From Bacillus sp. EB600 (lineage in GTDB: Bacteria > Bacillota > Bacilli > Bacillales > Cytobacillaceae), in NCBI RefSeq assembly GCF_024494385.1, contig NZ_JAEVLT010000046.1, positions 1 through 33,923 of the forward strand: a stretch of DNA of 33,923 nucleotides, read 5' to 3'. The translations under genes were made by a program, and so were the position numbers. Under the pieces are notes generated by a model that did no database searches, had not been told where the DNA came from, and saw nothing but the letters and a program-made list of their open reading frames with translations. Shown here piece after piece: positions 15,206-23,498 of this stretch. How positions within the stretch are numbered: the stretch's first letter is position 1; every line of letters starts with the position of its first letter.

Positions 15206-17365
15206 ATGACGTCAAAAAGGATAGCAACGATTGATATTGATATCGGAGGAACATTTACAGATTGTTTTATACGTTACGGGGACCAATCAGTTATTTCAAA
15301 GAGTCCGACAACAGGCTATGATTTGTCCGTCGGTTTTATTAAAGCAATTGAAAATGGGGCTGATTTACTTGATTTAGCGATTGATGAATTATTGGAAGAA
15401 ACGGATGTCATTCGTTATTCAACAACGATTGCCATGAATAAACTAATTGAACAAAAGGGTCCGAAACTTGGCTTTATTACGACAGAAGGCTATGAAGATA
15501 TGCTGTATATCGGCAGAGGAAGCCAATGGTCTGATGGGATTAGTACCTTAGAGTCTAGAAAAATTGCCCAGGTGGACAAGCCTAATCCATTAATCCTGCG
15601 AGAAAATGTTGTCGGTGTGAAGGAACGAATTGATTATACAGGAAAAGTACTTCGTCCGCTTGACGAAGAAGATTTTAAGGATAAGCTTCAATATTTAGTT
15701 GACCAAGGGGTCATGGGGTTCGTGGTTTCTACGCTATGGTCCTTTAAAAACCCGGTTCACGAAAAGAGAATTAAAGAACTAATCGAGGAAGAATATCCAG
15801 AATACTATTTAGGCCATATGCCGGTCGTTCTTTCAAGCGAAGTATTGCCAAAACGCTATGAATATAGCCGTTCGAATGTATCGATTCTAAATGCCTATTT
15901 GCATCAATCGATTGCAGAAGAACTCTCTAACATCGGTGATGAATTACGTGACCTTGGTTATCGGAATTCATTGCTAATGGTTCATAACACAGGCGGGATG
16001 GCGGAAGTATTTCGTACATCAGCGGTTAATACGTACAATGGGGGCCCGGTTGCAGGAATCATTGGTTCTAGTGCAGTTGGAAAAGTTTACGATTATCCAA
16101 ATATCGTTGTAACAGATATGGGCGGAACGAGCTTTGATATCGGGCTGGTTGTCGATGGGGATACGAGTATCTATCAATTTAAACCAGTTATTGACCGCTG
16201 GGCTGTAGATTTAACAATGCTGGAAAGTAAATCAATTGGGACTGGCGGAGGTTCGATTGCGTGGATCAATGAAACCCTAGGGGAACGTTTGGAAGTAGGA
16301 CCTAAGAGTGCCGGCTCTTTTCCGGGACCAGTCGCTTACGATCAAGGTGGTACAGAGCCAACGGTTACAGATGCTAACCTGCTTTTAGGGTATTTGAACG
16401 CAGAGTTTTTCCATGGTGGGAATCTCTCATTGAATATGGAAAAAGCGAAAAAAGCAATTGAAGAAAAAATTGCAAAACCGTTAGGACTGGATGTATATGA
16501 AGCAGCTTATTTAATTAAAAAAGTTTGTGATGGCAATATGGCGAATATTATCCAAAAAGAAACGGCTCTACAAGGGCATGATCCAAAAGACTTTGTTCTT
16601 TTCGCTTTAGGCGGTGGGGGCCCTGTCCATGGAGCTGGCTTTGGATTTGAGGCAGAGATTCCAAAAACGATTATTATGCAGCAATCACCGGTATTTTGTG
16701 CCTTTTCATCTTCCATGATGGATGTGATGCACATCTATGAGCAATCCCAACACATTATTCTTTCAGAAGCAACTACACAGGAACTTTTGACAAATTATGA
16801 TCAGTTAAATGATGTTGTCCGGACATTGCAAGAAAAAGCAATACGCGATATTGAAGGGGAAGGCTTCTTAAAGGACCAAATTCAATATCAGCTGGAGCTT
16901 GATATGAAGTTCGGCGGACAATTAAATATTAAACGAACGGTATCCCCAACAATCATGTTAACCAGCAAAGACGAAGTTCAAAAGTTAATCGAGTGGTTTA
17001 CGGAAGATTATTCGAATTCGTACAGCCCGCTGGCAGTATTCCCGGAAGGCGGAGTTGAAATTGAAAATATTTTGTTAAAAGCGATTGTTCCTCAACAAAA
17101 ATATCAATTAAAGGAACACCCTTATGGTGGAAAAGATGCGAGCAATGCGCTAAAAGGCCTTCGTAAAGCGTACTGGCCTGAATTAGGGGGATTCACAGAT
17201 ACGGATGTTTATGAATTGGACCGATTAGTAAACGGAAACGAAATCCAGGGACCGGCATTAATCGAATCTCCTCATACAACTGTCGTCGTTCCGCCAAATG
17301 CTGTTTATAGTGTTGATAAATACTTGAACGGCGAAATTCAACAGAAGGAGGAAGTTCTAATATGA
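15206..17365 (+). CDS. Ketone carboxylase subunit, second HyuA-like (Apc3-type)
   Basis: This is a second HyuA/acetone carboxylase beta paralogue of 719 residues, distinct from the first. The ATP-binding loops are IDIDIGGTFTDCF (about 9-21) and VVTDMGGTSFDIG (about 300-312). SIGTGGGSIAWIN, GPKSAGSFPGPVAYDQGG and FVLFALGGGGPVHGAGFG follow as family motifs. It is longer than the first paralogue, as the third acetophenone carboxylase subunit is. AAGAGGAGG stands about 9 bases before ATG 15206. The stop overlaps the start of the next gene (ATGA at 17362-17365). In the characterised Apc enzyme the two HyuA-like subunits are thought to phosphorylate the two substrates separately; that division of labour here is inference. 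Confidence 0.85.
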   Translation: MTSKRIATIDIDIGGTFTDCFIRYGDQSVISKSPTTGYDLSVGFIKAIENGADLLDLAIDELLEETDVIRYSTTIAMNKLIEQKGPKLGFITTEGYEDMLYIGRGSQWSDGISTLESRKIAQVDKPNPLILRENVVGVKERIDYTGKVLRPLDEEDFKDKLQYLVDQGVMGFVVSTLWSFKNPVHEKRIKELIEEEYPEYYLGHMPVVLSSEVLPKRYEYSRSNVSILNAYLHQSIAEELSNIGDELRDLGYRNSLLMVHNTGGMAEVFRTSAVNTYNGGPVAGIIGSSAVGKVYDYPNIVVTDMGGTSFDIGLVVDGDTSIYQFKPVIDRWAVDLTMLESKSIGTGGGSIAWINETLGERLEVGPKSAGSFPGPVAYDQGGTEPTVTDANLLLGYLNAEFFHGGNLSLNMEKAKKAIEEKIAKPLGLDVYEAAYLIKKVCDGNMANIIQKETALQGHDPKDFVLFALGGGGPVHGAGFGFEAEIPKTIIMQQSPVFCAFSSSMMDVMHIYEQSQHIILSEATTQELLTNYDQLNDVVRTLQEKAIRDIEGEGFLKDQIQYQLELDMKFGGQLNIKRTVSPTIMLTSKDEVQKLIEWFTEDYSNSYSPLAVFPEGGVEIENILLKAIVPQQKYQLKEHPYGGKDASNALKGLRKAYWPELGGFTDTDVYELDRLVNGNEIQGPALIESPHTTVVVPPNAVYSVDKYLNGEIQQKEEVLI

Positions 17366-19413
17366 TTGATATGAGCATTAATGAGCGTATACAGCCTGAA
17401 CCAATAGATGAATTTGAACAAAAAGCTTTGGAGAGTTTAAAATTTGGTGAATACGAGATTTATAGTGAAAAACTGAACCAGTTAGTATTAGAGGCGAAAG
17501 AGGTTCTAACCAAGGTCGGTATCTCGAGTATGTTGCATTCAGGGGACATTATTGTCGGTTTATATACAGCTAAAGGTGATCTTGTCGCTGCTTATTGCGG
17601 GGTATACCTGCATGCCGTAACAACTCAGATTGCGATCAAATACCTTTTAAAACATTATAAAAATGATCCGACTATCGGAATAAATGAAGGAGATATTTTC
17701 TACGCGAATGAGGCTTTGTACGGTGGGGTCCATAATCCGGACCAGGTAGCACTCATGCCGATTTTCTACGATGGCGAACTCGTTGCCTGGGCAGCCTCGG
17801 CCGTGCATCAGCCTGAAACCGGCGCAATTGAACCGGGTGGCATGCCGCTAACAGCAAAGTCCCGCGCTGACGAAGGGATGAAGTTACCGCCAATTAAAAT
17901 TGGTGAAAACTACACGATTAGAAACGATATGTTGTATATGATGGCAAATATGGTCTCAAGAGCCCCACGCATGCAGGTTGTTGATACGAAGGCTCGTGTA
18001 GCAGCATGTGACCGTTTGCGTTTACGTGTTCAGCAATTGATTGAGAAGAAAGGCGTCGAATTGGTGACGGGCGTAATGAGAAAAATGTTAATTGTCGCAG
18101 AAGAGGGGGCACGCAAACGAATTTCAAGCTGGCAAGACGGCGTTTATCGGTCTGTGTCCTTTATGGATACGATGGGAACGAGTGATTCTTTACTACGATG
18201 TGTATTGACTATAACGAAAAAAGGAGATTCCCTTACATTTGATTTTACAGGCTCCTCACCCGAAAATGATGGATCGTTTAATAGTTATATGCATATCGTT
18301 CGCGCTCATCTTGCTATTTATTTGTTCAGTGTACCATTTGCAGATCTGCCGACGTCATCAGGTATTTTTTCATCTATTAAAGTAATTGTTCCAGACGGAA
18401 CGTTCCTTCATGCGAGTATAGATGCGTCTGTAGCGAATTCACCGATCACAAACAGCTGCGTACTATCCTGCACATCAAATGCTTTTTCAAAGCTGCTTTA
18501 TGCTAGTGGGGTAGAGGATTTAACAACAAGCGGATACGGAGCTGGAGGCTGTGCTGTAGTGATCGCCGGCCAGAATCAATGGGGTGTACCATTTGCCGAC
18601 ATGCTCGCTAATGTTTTGAACAGTGAAGGCGGGGGCGCCCGTACTGACCGGGATGGTAATGATTCCTTCGGATTCCCTTGGGGATGGTGGGGAAAAGCGC
18701 CTGATATCGAAGATATGGAAAATGAACAACCACATGTTCACTTGTACTTTAAACATTGGAAAGATTCGATGGGATTTGGAAAATATCGCGGCGGTGCTGG
18801 AACAAACGTTGCGTGGGCAGTAAAAGGGGTTCCCTATTTAGTTTATCAATCGATTATCAAACATCATAAAGTCCCGATTGTACAAGGACTTTTTGGCGGA
18901 TACCCACCTGCCACACACCCAGGTATTCAAATTAAAAATTCAAACTATTTTGAGAAAATGGCAAATGGAGATGCTGATCTACCAACGAATACGACTGAAC
19001 TAATTGAAAGTCGTTCGATCGAAGGTGAGTACGTGGTTGAGCGGGCACCTCGTCCGGCAAAACCTGTTATGGAAGGAGATATTTTTGTAGCCAACTCGCT
19101 TGGCGGCGGAGGCTACGGTGATGTACTTGATCGTGATCCAAACCATGTTATTGAAGATTTGAAGAAGCAGGTAATCTCGGAGTGGGTGGCCGAGAATATT
19201 TACAAAGTATTTTACAACCGCGAAACGTTAACCATCGATGAAGAGCGGACCAATTACGAAAGAGCGGCTGAGCGCGAAGCACGTATAAACCGTGGCTTGA
19301 ACTATGATGATTTCATCGAAGAATGGTCTAAGAAAAAACCAGTAGAGGAAGCTCTTACGTATTATGGTTCGTTCCCTGATGCTAAACCAACAAGGCAAAT
19401 TGTTCGCTTATAA
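17362..19413 (+). CDS. Ketone carboxylase subunit, HyuB-like (Apc4-type)
   Basis: This is a hydantoinase B / acetone carboxylase alpha-type subunit of 683 residues. Recognisable segments include LHSGDIIVGLYTAKGDLVAAYCGVYLHA (near 50-80), DIFYANEALYGGVHNPDQVALMPIFYDGELVAWAASAVHQPETG, LTFDFTGSSPENDGSFN, and the Gly-rich SEGGGARTDRDGNDSFGFPWG and FGKYRGGAGTNVAW. The C-terminal VANSLGGGGYGDVLDRDP is a strong family mark. This subunit carries the carboxylation site in the family. Translation is coupled to the previous gene by a 4-base overlap with AGAAGGAGG upstream. A metal is expected because the alpha subunit of acetone carboxylase binds Mn; I cannot assign ligands by eye. Confidence 0.88.
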   Translation: MIDMSINERIQPEPIDEFEQKALESLKFGEYEIYSEKLNQLVLEAKEVLTKVGISSMLHSGDIIVGLYTAKGDLVAAYCGVYLHAVTTQIAIKYLLKHYKNDPTIGINEGDIFYANEALYGGVHNPDQVALMPIFYDGELVAWAASAVHQPETGAIEPGGMPLTAKSRADEGMKLPPIKIGENYTIRNDMLYMMANMVSRAPRMQVVDTKARVAACDRLRLRVQQLIEKKGVELVTGVMRKMLIVAEEGARKRISSWQDGVYRSVSFMDTMGTSDSLLRCVLTITKKGDSLTFDFTGSSPENDGSFNSYMHIVRAHLAIYLFSVPFADLPTSSGIFSSIKVIVPDGTFLHASIDASVANSPITNSCVLSCTSNAFSKLLYASGVEDLTTSGYGAGGCAVVIAGQNQWGVPFADMLANVLNSEGGGARTDRDGNDSFGFPWGWWGKAPDIEDMENEQPHVHLYFKHWKDSMGFGKYRGGAGTNVAWAVKGVPYLVYQSIIKHHKVPIVQGLFGGYPPATHPGIQIKNSNYFEKMANGDADLPTNTTELIESRSIEGEYVVERAPRPAKPVMEGDIFVANSLGGGGYGDVLDRDPNHVIEDLKKQVISEWVAENIYKVFYNRETLTIDEERTNYERAAEREARINRGLNYDDFIEEWSKKKPVEEALTYYGSFPDAKPTRQIVRL

Positions 19414-19440
19414 CATGTGTCGAATAGATGGAGGTCAGGT

Positions 19441-20382
19441 ATGAATAACAAAGAACTAGTGGAAAAACTTTTCAAAGGTCGGGCGGTTTCTCGACCTCCT
19501 TTTCTCCCTTTACTTGGAACGTATGTTACAAAGGTTGATCAAGTAACGGTTGAGCAAATGTATCTTGATTCCAGTTCCTTATCGTCAGCAATAACGAATA
19601 CGCAGCAGCTTCTCGGGTATGATGCATTGCTTACTCCAGTGGATCCTACATTGGAAGCAGAAGCATTAGGAGCATCGATTGTATGGAATGGCCATGAGAT
19701 GCCGAGCGTGAGTGAACATGTTTCAATCGAATCTTCGCTCGATATACAGAATGCACTTTCAAAAGGGCGTCTTCCTGTACTTATCGAAACGCTTGAAAGA
19801 TTAGTAACGGTTAAAGGAAAAACCTACCCTATTATTGCCGTGATTAACGGACCGTTAACCGTCTTAAAACAAGTATACGGTGATGGGATTTTTAGGCTTG
19901 ATCAAACGCTCTTGTTAAGTAAAATAGAGGAGATTTCCCAATTCTTAACACAGCTATGTAAAAGGCTTGGCGATGTAAATGTTGATGGAATTCTTGTTAA
20001 CGAGGAAATCGGGCCTGACGAAGTAAAAATGGAAAAGATCGGGCGGGCCTTTACACCAATTTTCAATGTCATAAAATTTTACAATCTTTTTGGGATCCTG
20101 CGGATTCCGTCAGAGTTGGAAACAGAGATTGATCCAGTACCAGACGTATTAATCGGTTCCCAAAACTATGTATTGAATAACAAAGTGAAAACAAAAGGGA
20201 TTGCCCTAGATGAAACATTTTGGACAGATCCGCTTGATCAATCAGCTTATTCGTCTATTTGGAGTGAAAACAAGAAAAGAAGGTTGTTCCTTTCAACAAG
20301 TAAACCGCTTGACGTCGAGATTAGTTTAGAAAGAGTTCAAGAAAAGATTTCCCTTTTATGTGAAGAAAAAATGTGGGCATAA
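19441..20382 (+). CDS. UroD-like fifth subunit (Apc5/epsilon-type)
   Basis: This is a 313-residue protein. The start is ATG 19441 because GGAGGTCAGGT lies directly before it; an open frame from 19417 has no site. The N-terminus GRAVSRPPFLPLLGTY and the stretch LLGYDALLTPVDPTLEAEALGASIVW look like the uroporphyrinogen decarboxylase/cobamide methyltransferase superfamily. The usual metal-binding His-x-Cys end is not visible, and the enzyme is short of the tetrapyrrole decarboxylase pattern. Position (last of five genes) and size (about 35 kDa) equal the separate epsilon subunit needed for acetophenone carboxylase activity. The gene ends at a strong shared terminator, closing the operon. Its role could be a loosely bound activating subunit. 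Confidence 0.7.
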   Translation: MNNKELVEKLFKGRAVSRPPFLPLLGTYVTKVDQVTVEQMYLDSSSLSSAITNTQQLLGYDALLTPVDPTLEAEALGASIVWNGHEMPSVSEHVSIESSLDIQNALSKGRLPVLIETLERLVTVKGKTYPIIAVINGPLTVLKQVYGDGIFRLDQTLLLSKIEEISQFLTQLCKRLGDVNVDGILVNEEIGPDEVKMEKIGRAFTPIFNVIKFYNLFGILRIPSELETEIDPVPDVLIGSQNYVLNNKVKTKGIALDETFWTDPLDQSAYSSIWSENKKRRLFLSTSKPLDVEISLERVQEKISLLCEEKMWA

Positions 20383-20394
20383 GAAAAAAATAAT

Positions 20395-20441
20395 AGGGTT
20401 GAGCCAAATGAGAAAAACTCTCCTTTTGGCTCAACCCTTTG
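20395..20441. terminator. Bidirectional terminator between the Apc-like operon and lysR
   Basis: A perfect 14-bp stem AGGGTTGAGCCAAA/TTTGGCTCAACCCT (20395-20408 with 20425-20438) is flanked by A/T runs on both sides. The TGA of the minus-strand LysR gene is inside the stem, so convergent transcripts share it. Confidence 0.9.
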
Positions 20442-21321
20442 CCATTTTTAATGTAGCTTCAAAGTAATGAAGAAACAAAAGAAGCTTTTCTAATTTGGGA
20501 GATTCCTTTTTATAAATTCCTGTAACATTAAAAGTGAGATCTTCATATTCAGGAAAGGGGATGATACGAAAATTTTCATTTAGTTCAATTGTGTTCCTGG
20601 ATAGAGCAAGTTCTGGAATGATACTAAAACCCCAATTATTTTTAACCATATTTTTGATCATTTCAAAACCTCCAACCTCAGTACGTTGTAAGTTTTTTAT
20701 TCCAACTAACCTTTCATCTATTTTTTTCCATATAGGTGTATCACGGCGATAGCAAATCATCATTTGATTGCTTAAATCCTCTTTGTTTATTTCATTTTTT
20801 TCAGCTAATGGATGTTCCTTTCCAACAATAAAAACAAGCTTTTCATGGTAAATAAATTTAGCTTCCAGATTTGTGAATGGAACAACATCTCTAATCAACC
20901 CTATATCGATTACTCCGTCATCGATCTTTTTAGAAACTTCAATAGAATCCTCTGCTTCCACAATATCAAATAAAAACTCATTTTTTTCTTGCAGCAAGGA
21001 TAAAACTTGTAAGACAATCGAAACCGAGATCGCAGGTGATAGACCGATTGTTAAGGTTGGAGTTTGCGTAAGTTTAATCAATTGTCTTGCTTCATTGGTA
21101 TAACTGAGTATCTTGCGTGCATACGGCAGCAAGGCTCTTCCTGCCTCTGTTAGGAGTATTTTTTTTCCATCCCGATTAAATAGTTTACAGCCTAATTCAA
21201 TTTCTAATTTTTGAATTCTTGCCGTAACCGCTGGCTGAGTTAGATTTAAATGATTTGCAGTCCGCGAATAATTGCTTAATTCATATACGGTAATAAAAGT
21301 TAATAGCTGTTCATCATCCAC
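20431..21321 (-). CDS. LysR-family transcriptional regulator
   Basis: This is a 296-residue LysR-type regulator. The helix-turn-helix reads DDEQLLTFITVYELSNYSRTANHLNLTQPAVTARIQKLEIELGCKLFNR. The effector-binding domain runs from about 88 (TPTLTIGLSPAIS) to the end. The start is GTG 21321 with GGGGGGAG 6 bases upstream. It is convergent with the Apc-like operon and shares its terminator, and it is in line with the two IclR genes, with 41 bases to the next one. It probably regulates part of the island, perhaps the apc-type promoter. The inducer is unknown. Confidence 0.9.
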   Translation of the reverse strand: MDDEQLLTFITVYELSNYSRTANHLNLTQPAVTARIQKLEIELGCKLFNRDGKKILLTEAGRALLPYARKILSYTNEARQLIKLTQTPTLTIGLSPAISVSIVLQVLSLLQEKNEFLFDIVEAEDSIEVSKKIDDGVIDIGLIRDVVPFTNLEAKFIYHEKLVFIVGKEHPLAEKNEINKEDLSNQMMICYRRDTPIWKKIDERLVGIKNLQRTEVGGFEMIKNMVKNNWGFSIIPELALSRNTIELNENFRIIPFPEYEDLTFNVTGIYKKESPKLEKLLLFLHYFEATLKMAKG

Positions 21322-21362
21322 TATGCTCCCCCCAGTTCAATTATTATCGTAAAGATTATTTA

Positions 21363-22109
21363 TCACATTAAACCCGATTTCAAAATTTTAGTGAATTGTT
21401 CACTTGCTGAAGTTATAGTTTTTACTAAATTTGGAATTTTATTTGCGAGAATCCGTTCGCTTGGTCCGGCTATTGCAAGTGAAGCAATCACTTCACCGCG
21501 TCCATTTCGAATTGGAACAGCAATTGAGGTAACGTTTTCATAAAATTCATCAATTGAAACATAGTATCCATTTGAACGAGTAGAATCGATTTTACAATCA
21601 AAATCTTTAGGCGGATTAATCCTCTCTTTTAGTGAATCAATCGTTTCAGCAGATTGAAATGCTAAAATGACTAAACCTGTACTTGAACAGTAAACATGCT
21701 CCTTTTGACCAATATAAGTGGAATAGTGAATCGGGTAGTGACTTTCTACTAGATTGACCACATACGCATATTCTTTCTCTAGTACCATGATGCCTGATGT
21801 TTCTCCGGTTGTTTTTTGTAAAGATTCTAAAATAGGAGTTGAAAACTGATAAGGCATATTTTTGGTGATTACATTTCCAAGGGAATGAAAAGAAACTCCT
21901 AGTCGATATAAGTTGCTTCTAGGTTCCTTTACAATTAAACCTTCAGTTTCTAAAGAAATGAGCATACGGTGAACGGTACTTTTTGCTATTCCTAATTCAG
22001 TCGCCATCTCAGTTAAACTAAATTCAGCTTGATCGATTGAAAATAGATTCAGTAATCGAATGGCATTTTGCAGTGTAGAATATTTTTTTTTTTGTATTTC
22101 AACTGTCAT
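21363..22109 (-). CDS. IclR-family transcriptional regulator (1)
   Basis: This is a 248-residue IclR protein. The N-terminal winged helix-turn-helix is YSTLQNAIRLLNLFSIDQAEFSLTEMATELGIAKSTVHRMLISLETEGL, followed by an effector domain (about 80-245) containing SSTGLVILAF, SNGYYVSIDEFYENVTSIAVPIRNGRGEVIASLAIAGP. IclR proteins typically control aromatic or short-chain acid catabolism. AAGGGAG lies about 9 bases before ATG 22109. It lies upstream of the LysR gene on the same strand and may be cotranscribed with it. A repeat unit separates it from the second IclR gene. Confidence 0.92.
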   Translation of the reverse strand: MTVEIQKKKYSTLQNAIRLLNLFSIDQAEFSLTEMATELGIAKSTVHRMLISLETEGLIVKEPRSNLYRLGVSFHSLGNVITKNMPYQFSTPILESLQKTTGETSGIMVLEKEYAYVVNLVESHYPIHYSTYIGQKEHVYCSSTGLVILAFQSAETIDSLKERINPPKDFDCKIDSTRSNGYYVSIDEFYENVTSIAVPIRNGRGEVIASLAIAGPSERILANKIPNLVKTITSASEQFTKILKSGLM

Positions 22110-22182
22110 AGAATGTTTCTCCCTTTTATATTTAGGTTATGTTCCCGTTGCTTGTTGATAAACAAAAATTTATCCCGACTTA

Positions 22183-22311
22183 ACGGGCAGTAAGACCCAC
22201 ACCTCAAGAATCTGCGTATATAAAGAAGATAGGTGGGGGATCAACTGCCCGTAAAGGTCCGATTGGTTCAACTAACCATCAGTGGGGGATGAAGAAAACC
22301 CCCACTGATGG
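22183..22311. repeat. Double-hairpin intergenic repeat (MITE-like)
   Basis: Two nested or adjacent dyads fill the gap between the IclR genes. The first has ACGGGCAGT/ACTGCCCGT as a perfect 9-bp outer stem (22183-22191 with 22244-22252) and an inner CCCACACCT/AGGTGGGGG stem with a mismatch. The second is a perfect 13-bp stem CCATCAGTGGGGG/CCCCCACTGATGG (22276-22288 with 22299-22311) with no T run. The compact, GC-rich build differs from its surroundings and looks like a dispersed Bacillaceae repeat, possibly a non-autonomous IS200/IS605-type end pair. It may also work as a terminator or mRNA-stabilising structure. Confidence 0.65.
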
Positions 22312-22326
22312 AAGTTTCACTTTATG

Positions 22327-23112
22327 TTAGTAGCTGGAAAAACCGATTTTCTTCGAAATTTTTTTTGCTGCATTTACAATTTTTGAAATGTATATTTCTA
22401 TCTCATCCCCACAGAGCTTTTTACATGACCCGGTAATACTGACAGCTGCAATAACCTCTCCACTATAGTCATGAATAGGAGCAGCGATGCTTGCAACTCC
22501 TTCTTGTAACTCATTTGATGAAACAGCATAGCCGGAATTACGGATCCCTGCTAGTTGTCTCCGTAATTCATTTATATCTGTTACTGTATTCGATGTAGAC
22601 TTTATCATCCCTTGCTTCTCTATTTTTTGTAGAACTTCTTCTAAATGGTCTTCTGGCAGATATGAAAGGATGATCTTTCCGCAACCCGTATTATAGAGAG
22701 GATTCCACTTCCCGATTTGAGAAGCTAACTTAATAGGGTGAGTTGTTTCCAGTTTATCGAGATAGTTAACACGTGTACCTTCTAATACCCCAATATGAAT
22801 GGCTTCACCCACCTCATTAACAAGCTGCTGTAAAATGGGTCGCGCTTCTAAATGAATTGACAAGTGGGAGTGGACAATACCTGACAAATTTAAAACATCC
22901 AACCCTAATGCATACTTTTTCCCGGTTTTCTTTAAAAAGTTTTCCTGTTCAAGAGTAGTGAGAAGCCGTCTTACATGGCTAATGTCAAGATTTAATTCCT
23001 TCGAAATTTCCGACAAATTCCACTCATCTCGTTCAAGCGTAAAAAGAGTAAGAATGCGTGCTGCATTTTGGACAGTTTGAAGAATATACTTTGAATTCTC
23101 TTGTTGGACCAA
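22327..23112 (-). CDS. IclR-family transcriptional regulator (2)
   Basis: This is a 261-residue IclR protein, a paralogue of the previous one. Its helix-turn-helix is LQTVQNAARILTLFTLERDEWNLSEISKELNLDISHVRRLLTTLEQENFL. The effector domain contains EAIHIGVLEGTRVNYLDKLE, NTGCGKIILSYLP, SGYAVSSNELQEGVASIAAPIHDYSGEVIAAVSITG. The start is TTG 23112 with GGAGG 9 bases upstream. It is divergent from the biotin-dependent carboxylase genes across a 386-base gap that carries dyad copy C, so it is also a candidate to bind that operator. The ligand is unknown. Confidence 0.92.
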   Translation of the reverse strand: MVQQENSKYILQTVQNAARILTLFTLERDEWNLSEISKELNLDISHVRRLLTTLEQENFLKKTGKKYALGLDVLNLSGIVHSHLSIHLEARPILQQLVNEVGEAIHIGVLEGTRVNYLDKLETTHPIKLASQIGKWNPLYNTGCGKIILSYLPEDHLEEVLQKIEKQGMIKSTSNTVTDINELRRQLAGIRNSGYAVSSNELQEGVASIAAPIHDYSGEVIAAVSITGSCKKLCGDEIEIYISKIVNAAKKISKKIGFSSY

Positions 23113-23233
23113 TCATAAGAACCTCCGTTTCGTATAAAAACGAAATATTTACAAAATCATCTAATTATTTACTAGATTAATAATAATATTCGAAAAAAGC
23201 AATAAATAAAAAATATAAAATTTTTTCTAATTT

Positions 23234-23284
23234 TGTCATATAAAAGAACGATGTAGTTTTAAATGACAAAAAACATGGTATATT
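23234..23284 (+). promoter_or_regulatory. Island operator-promoter, copy C (35-bp dyad + TATATT)
   Basis: The dyad at 23234-23268 has the best symmetry of the three: half-site TGTCATaTAAAAgaAC, with 13 of 17 positions paired. TATATT follows at 23279-23284. It lies in the 386-base intergenic region between the second IclR gene and the biotin-dependent carboxylase operon and points toward the latter. Further downstream similarity to copy A continues in patches (AACTTCTATCCATG near 23381 against AACTTCAATCCATG near 7421), so a longer leader is shared. Confidence 0.65.
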
Positions 23285-23332
23285 AAGAGCAACGATTTGT
23301 AATTTTAAAAATTATCAAAATAGTTAAAATTA

Positions 23333-23346
23333 TGGAAGCGTTGACA
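23333..23346. promoter_or_regulatory. cre box in the leader of the biotin-dependent carboxylase operon
   Basis: TGGAAGCGTTGACA is a full match to TGNAANCGNTNNCA. It lies about 50 bases past the TATATT of copy C and 150 bases before the start codon, a roadblock position for CcpA. The TTGACA inside it has no -10 at the right distance, so I do not read it as a promoter. Confidence 0.55.
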
Positions 23347-23498
23347 ATTGGTTGTTAGAAAGGAAGGACAAACAAGAGTAACTTCTATCCATGCATCATG
23401 AAAAAATAATAGTCATTTAGTTAAGAAACTAAATACTCATGACGAGTGAACATGGAAAATAAATCGTAAGAATACGGAATAATTGGGGAGGAAAAAGA

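Noticed and set aside
18520..18756. Antisense open frame within the HyuB-like gene
   Set aside because: Codon pattern is the mirror of a strongly conserved gene, and there is no start signal; the same applies to other antisense frames within the carboxylase genes.
12785..19413. Operon as acetone carboxylase (AcxABC) or 5-oxoprolinase
   Set aside because: Two HyuA-like subunits plus a small zinc subunit and a fifth protein fit acetophenone carboxylase; acetone carboxylase has one HyuA-like subunit, and oxoprolinases lack the zinc subunit.
23341..23346. TTGACA as a -35 box of the biotin-dependent carboxylase operon
   Set aside because: No -10-like hexamer lies 16-19 bases downstream, and the hexamer is the right half of a full cre match.
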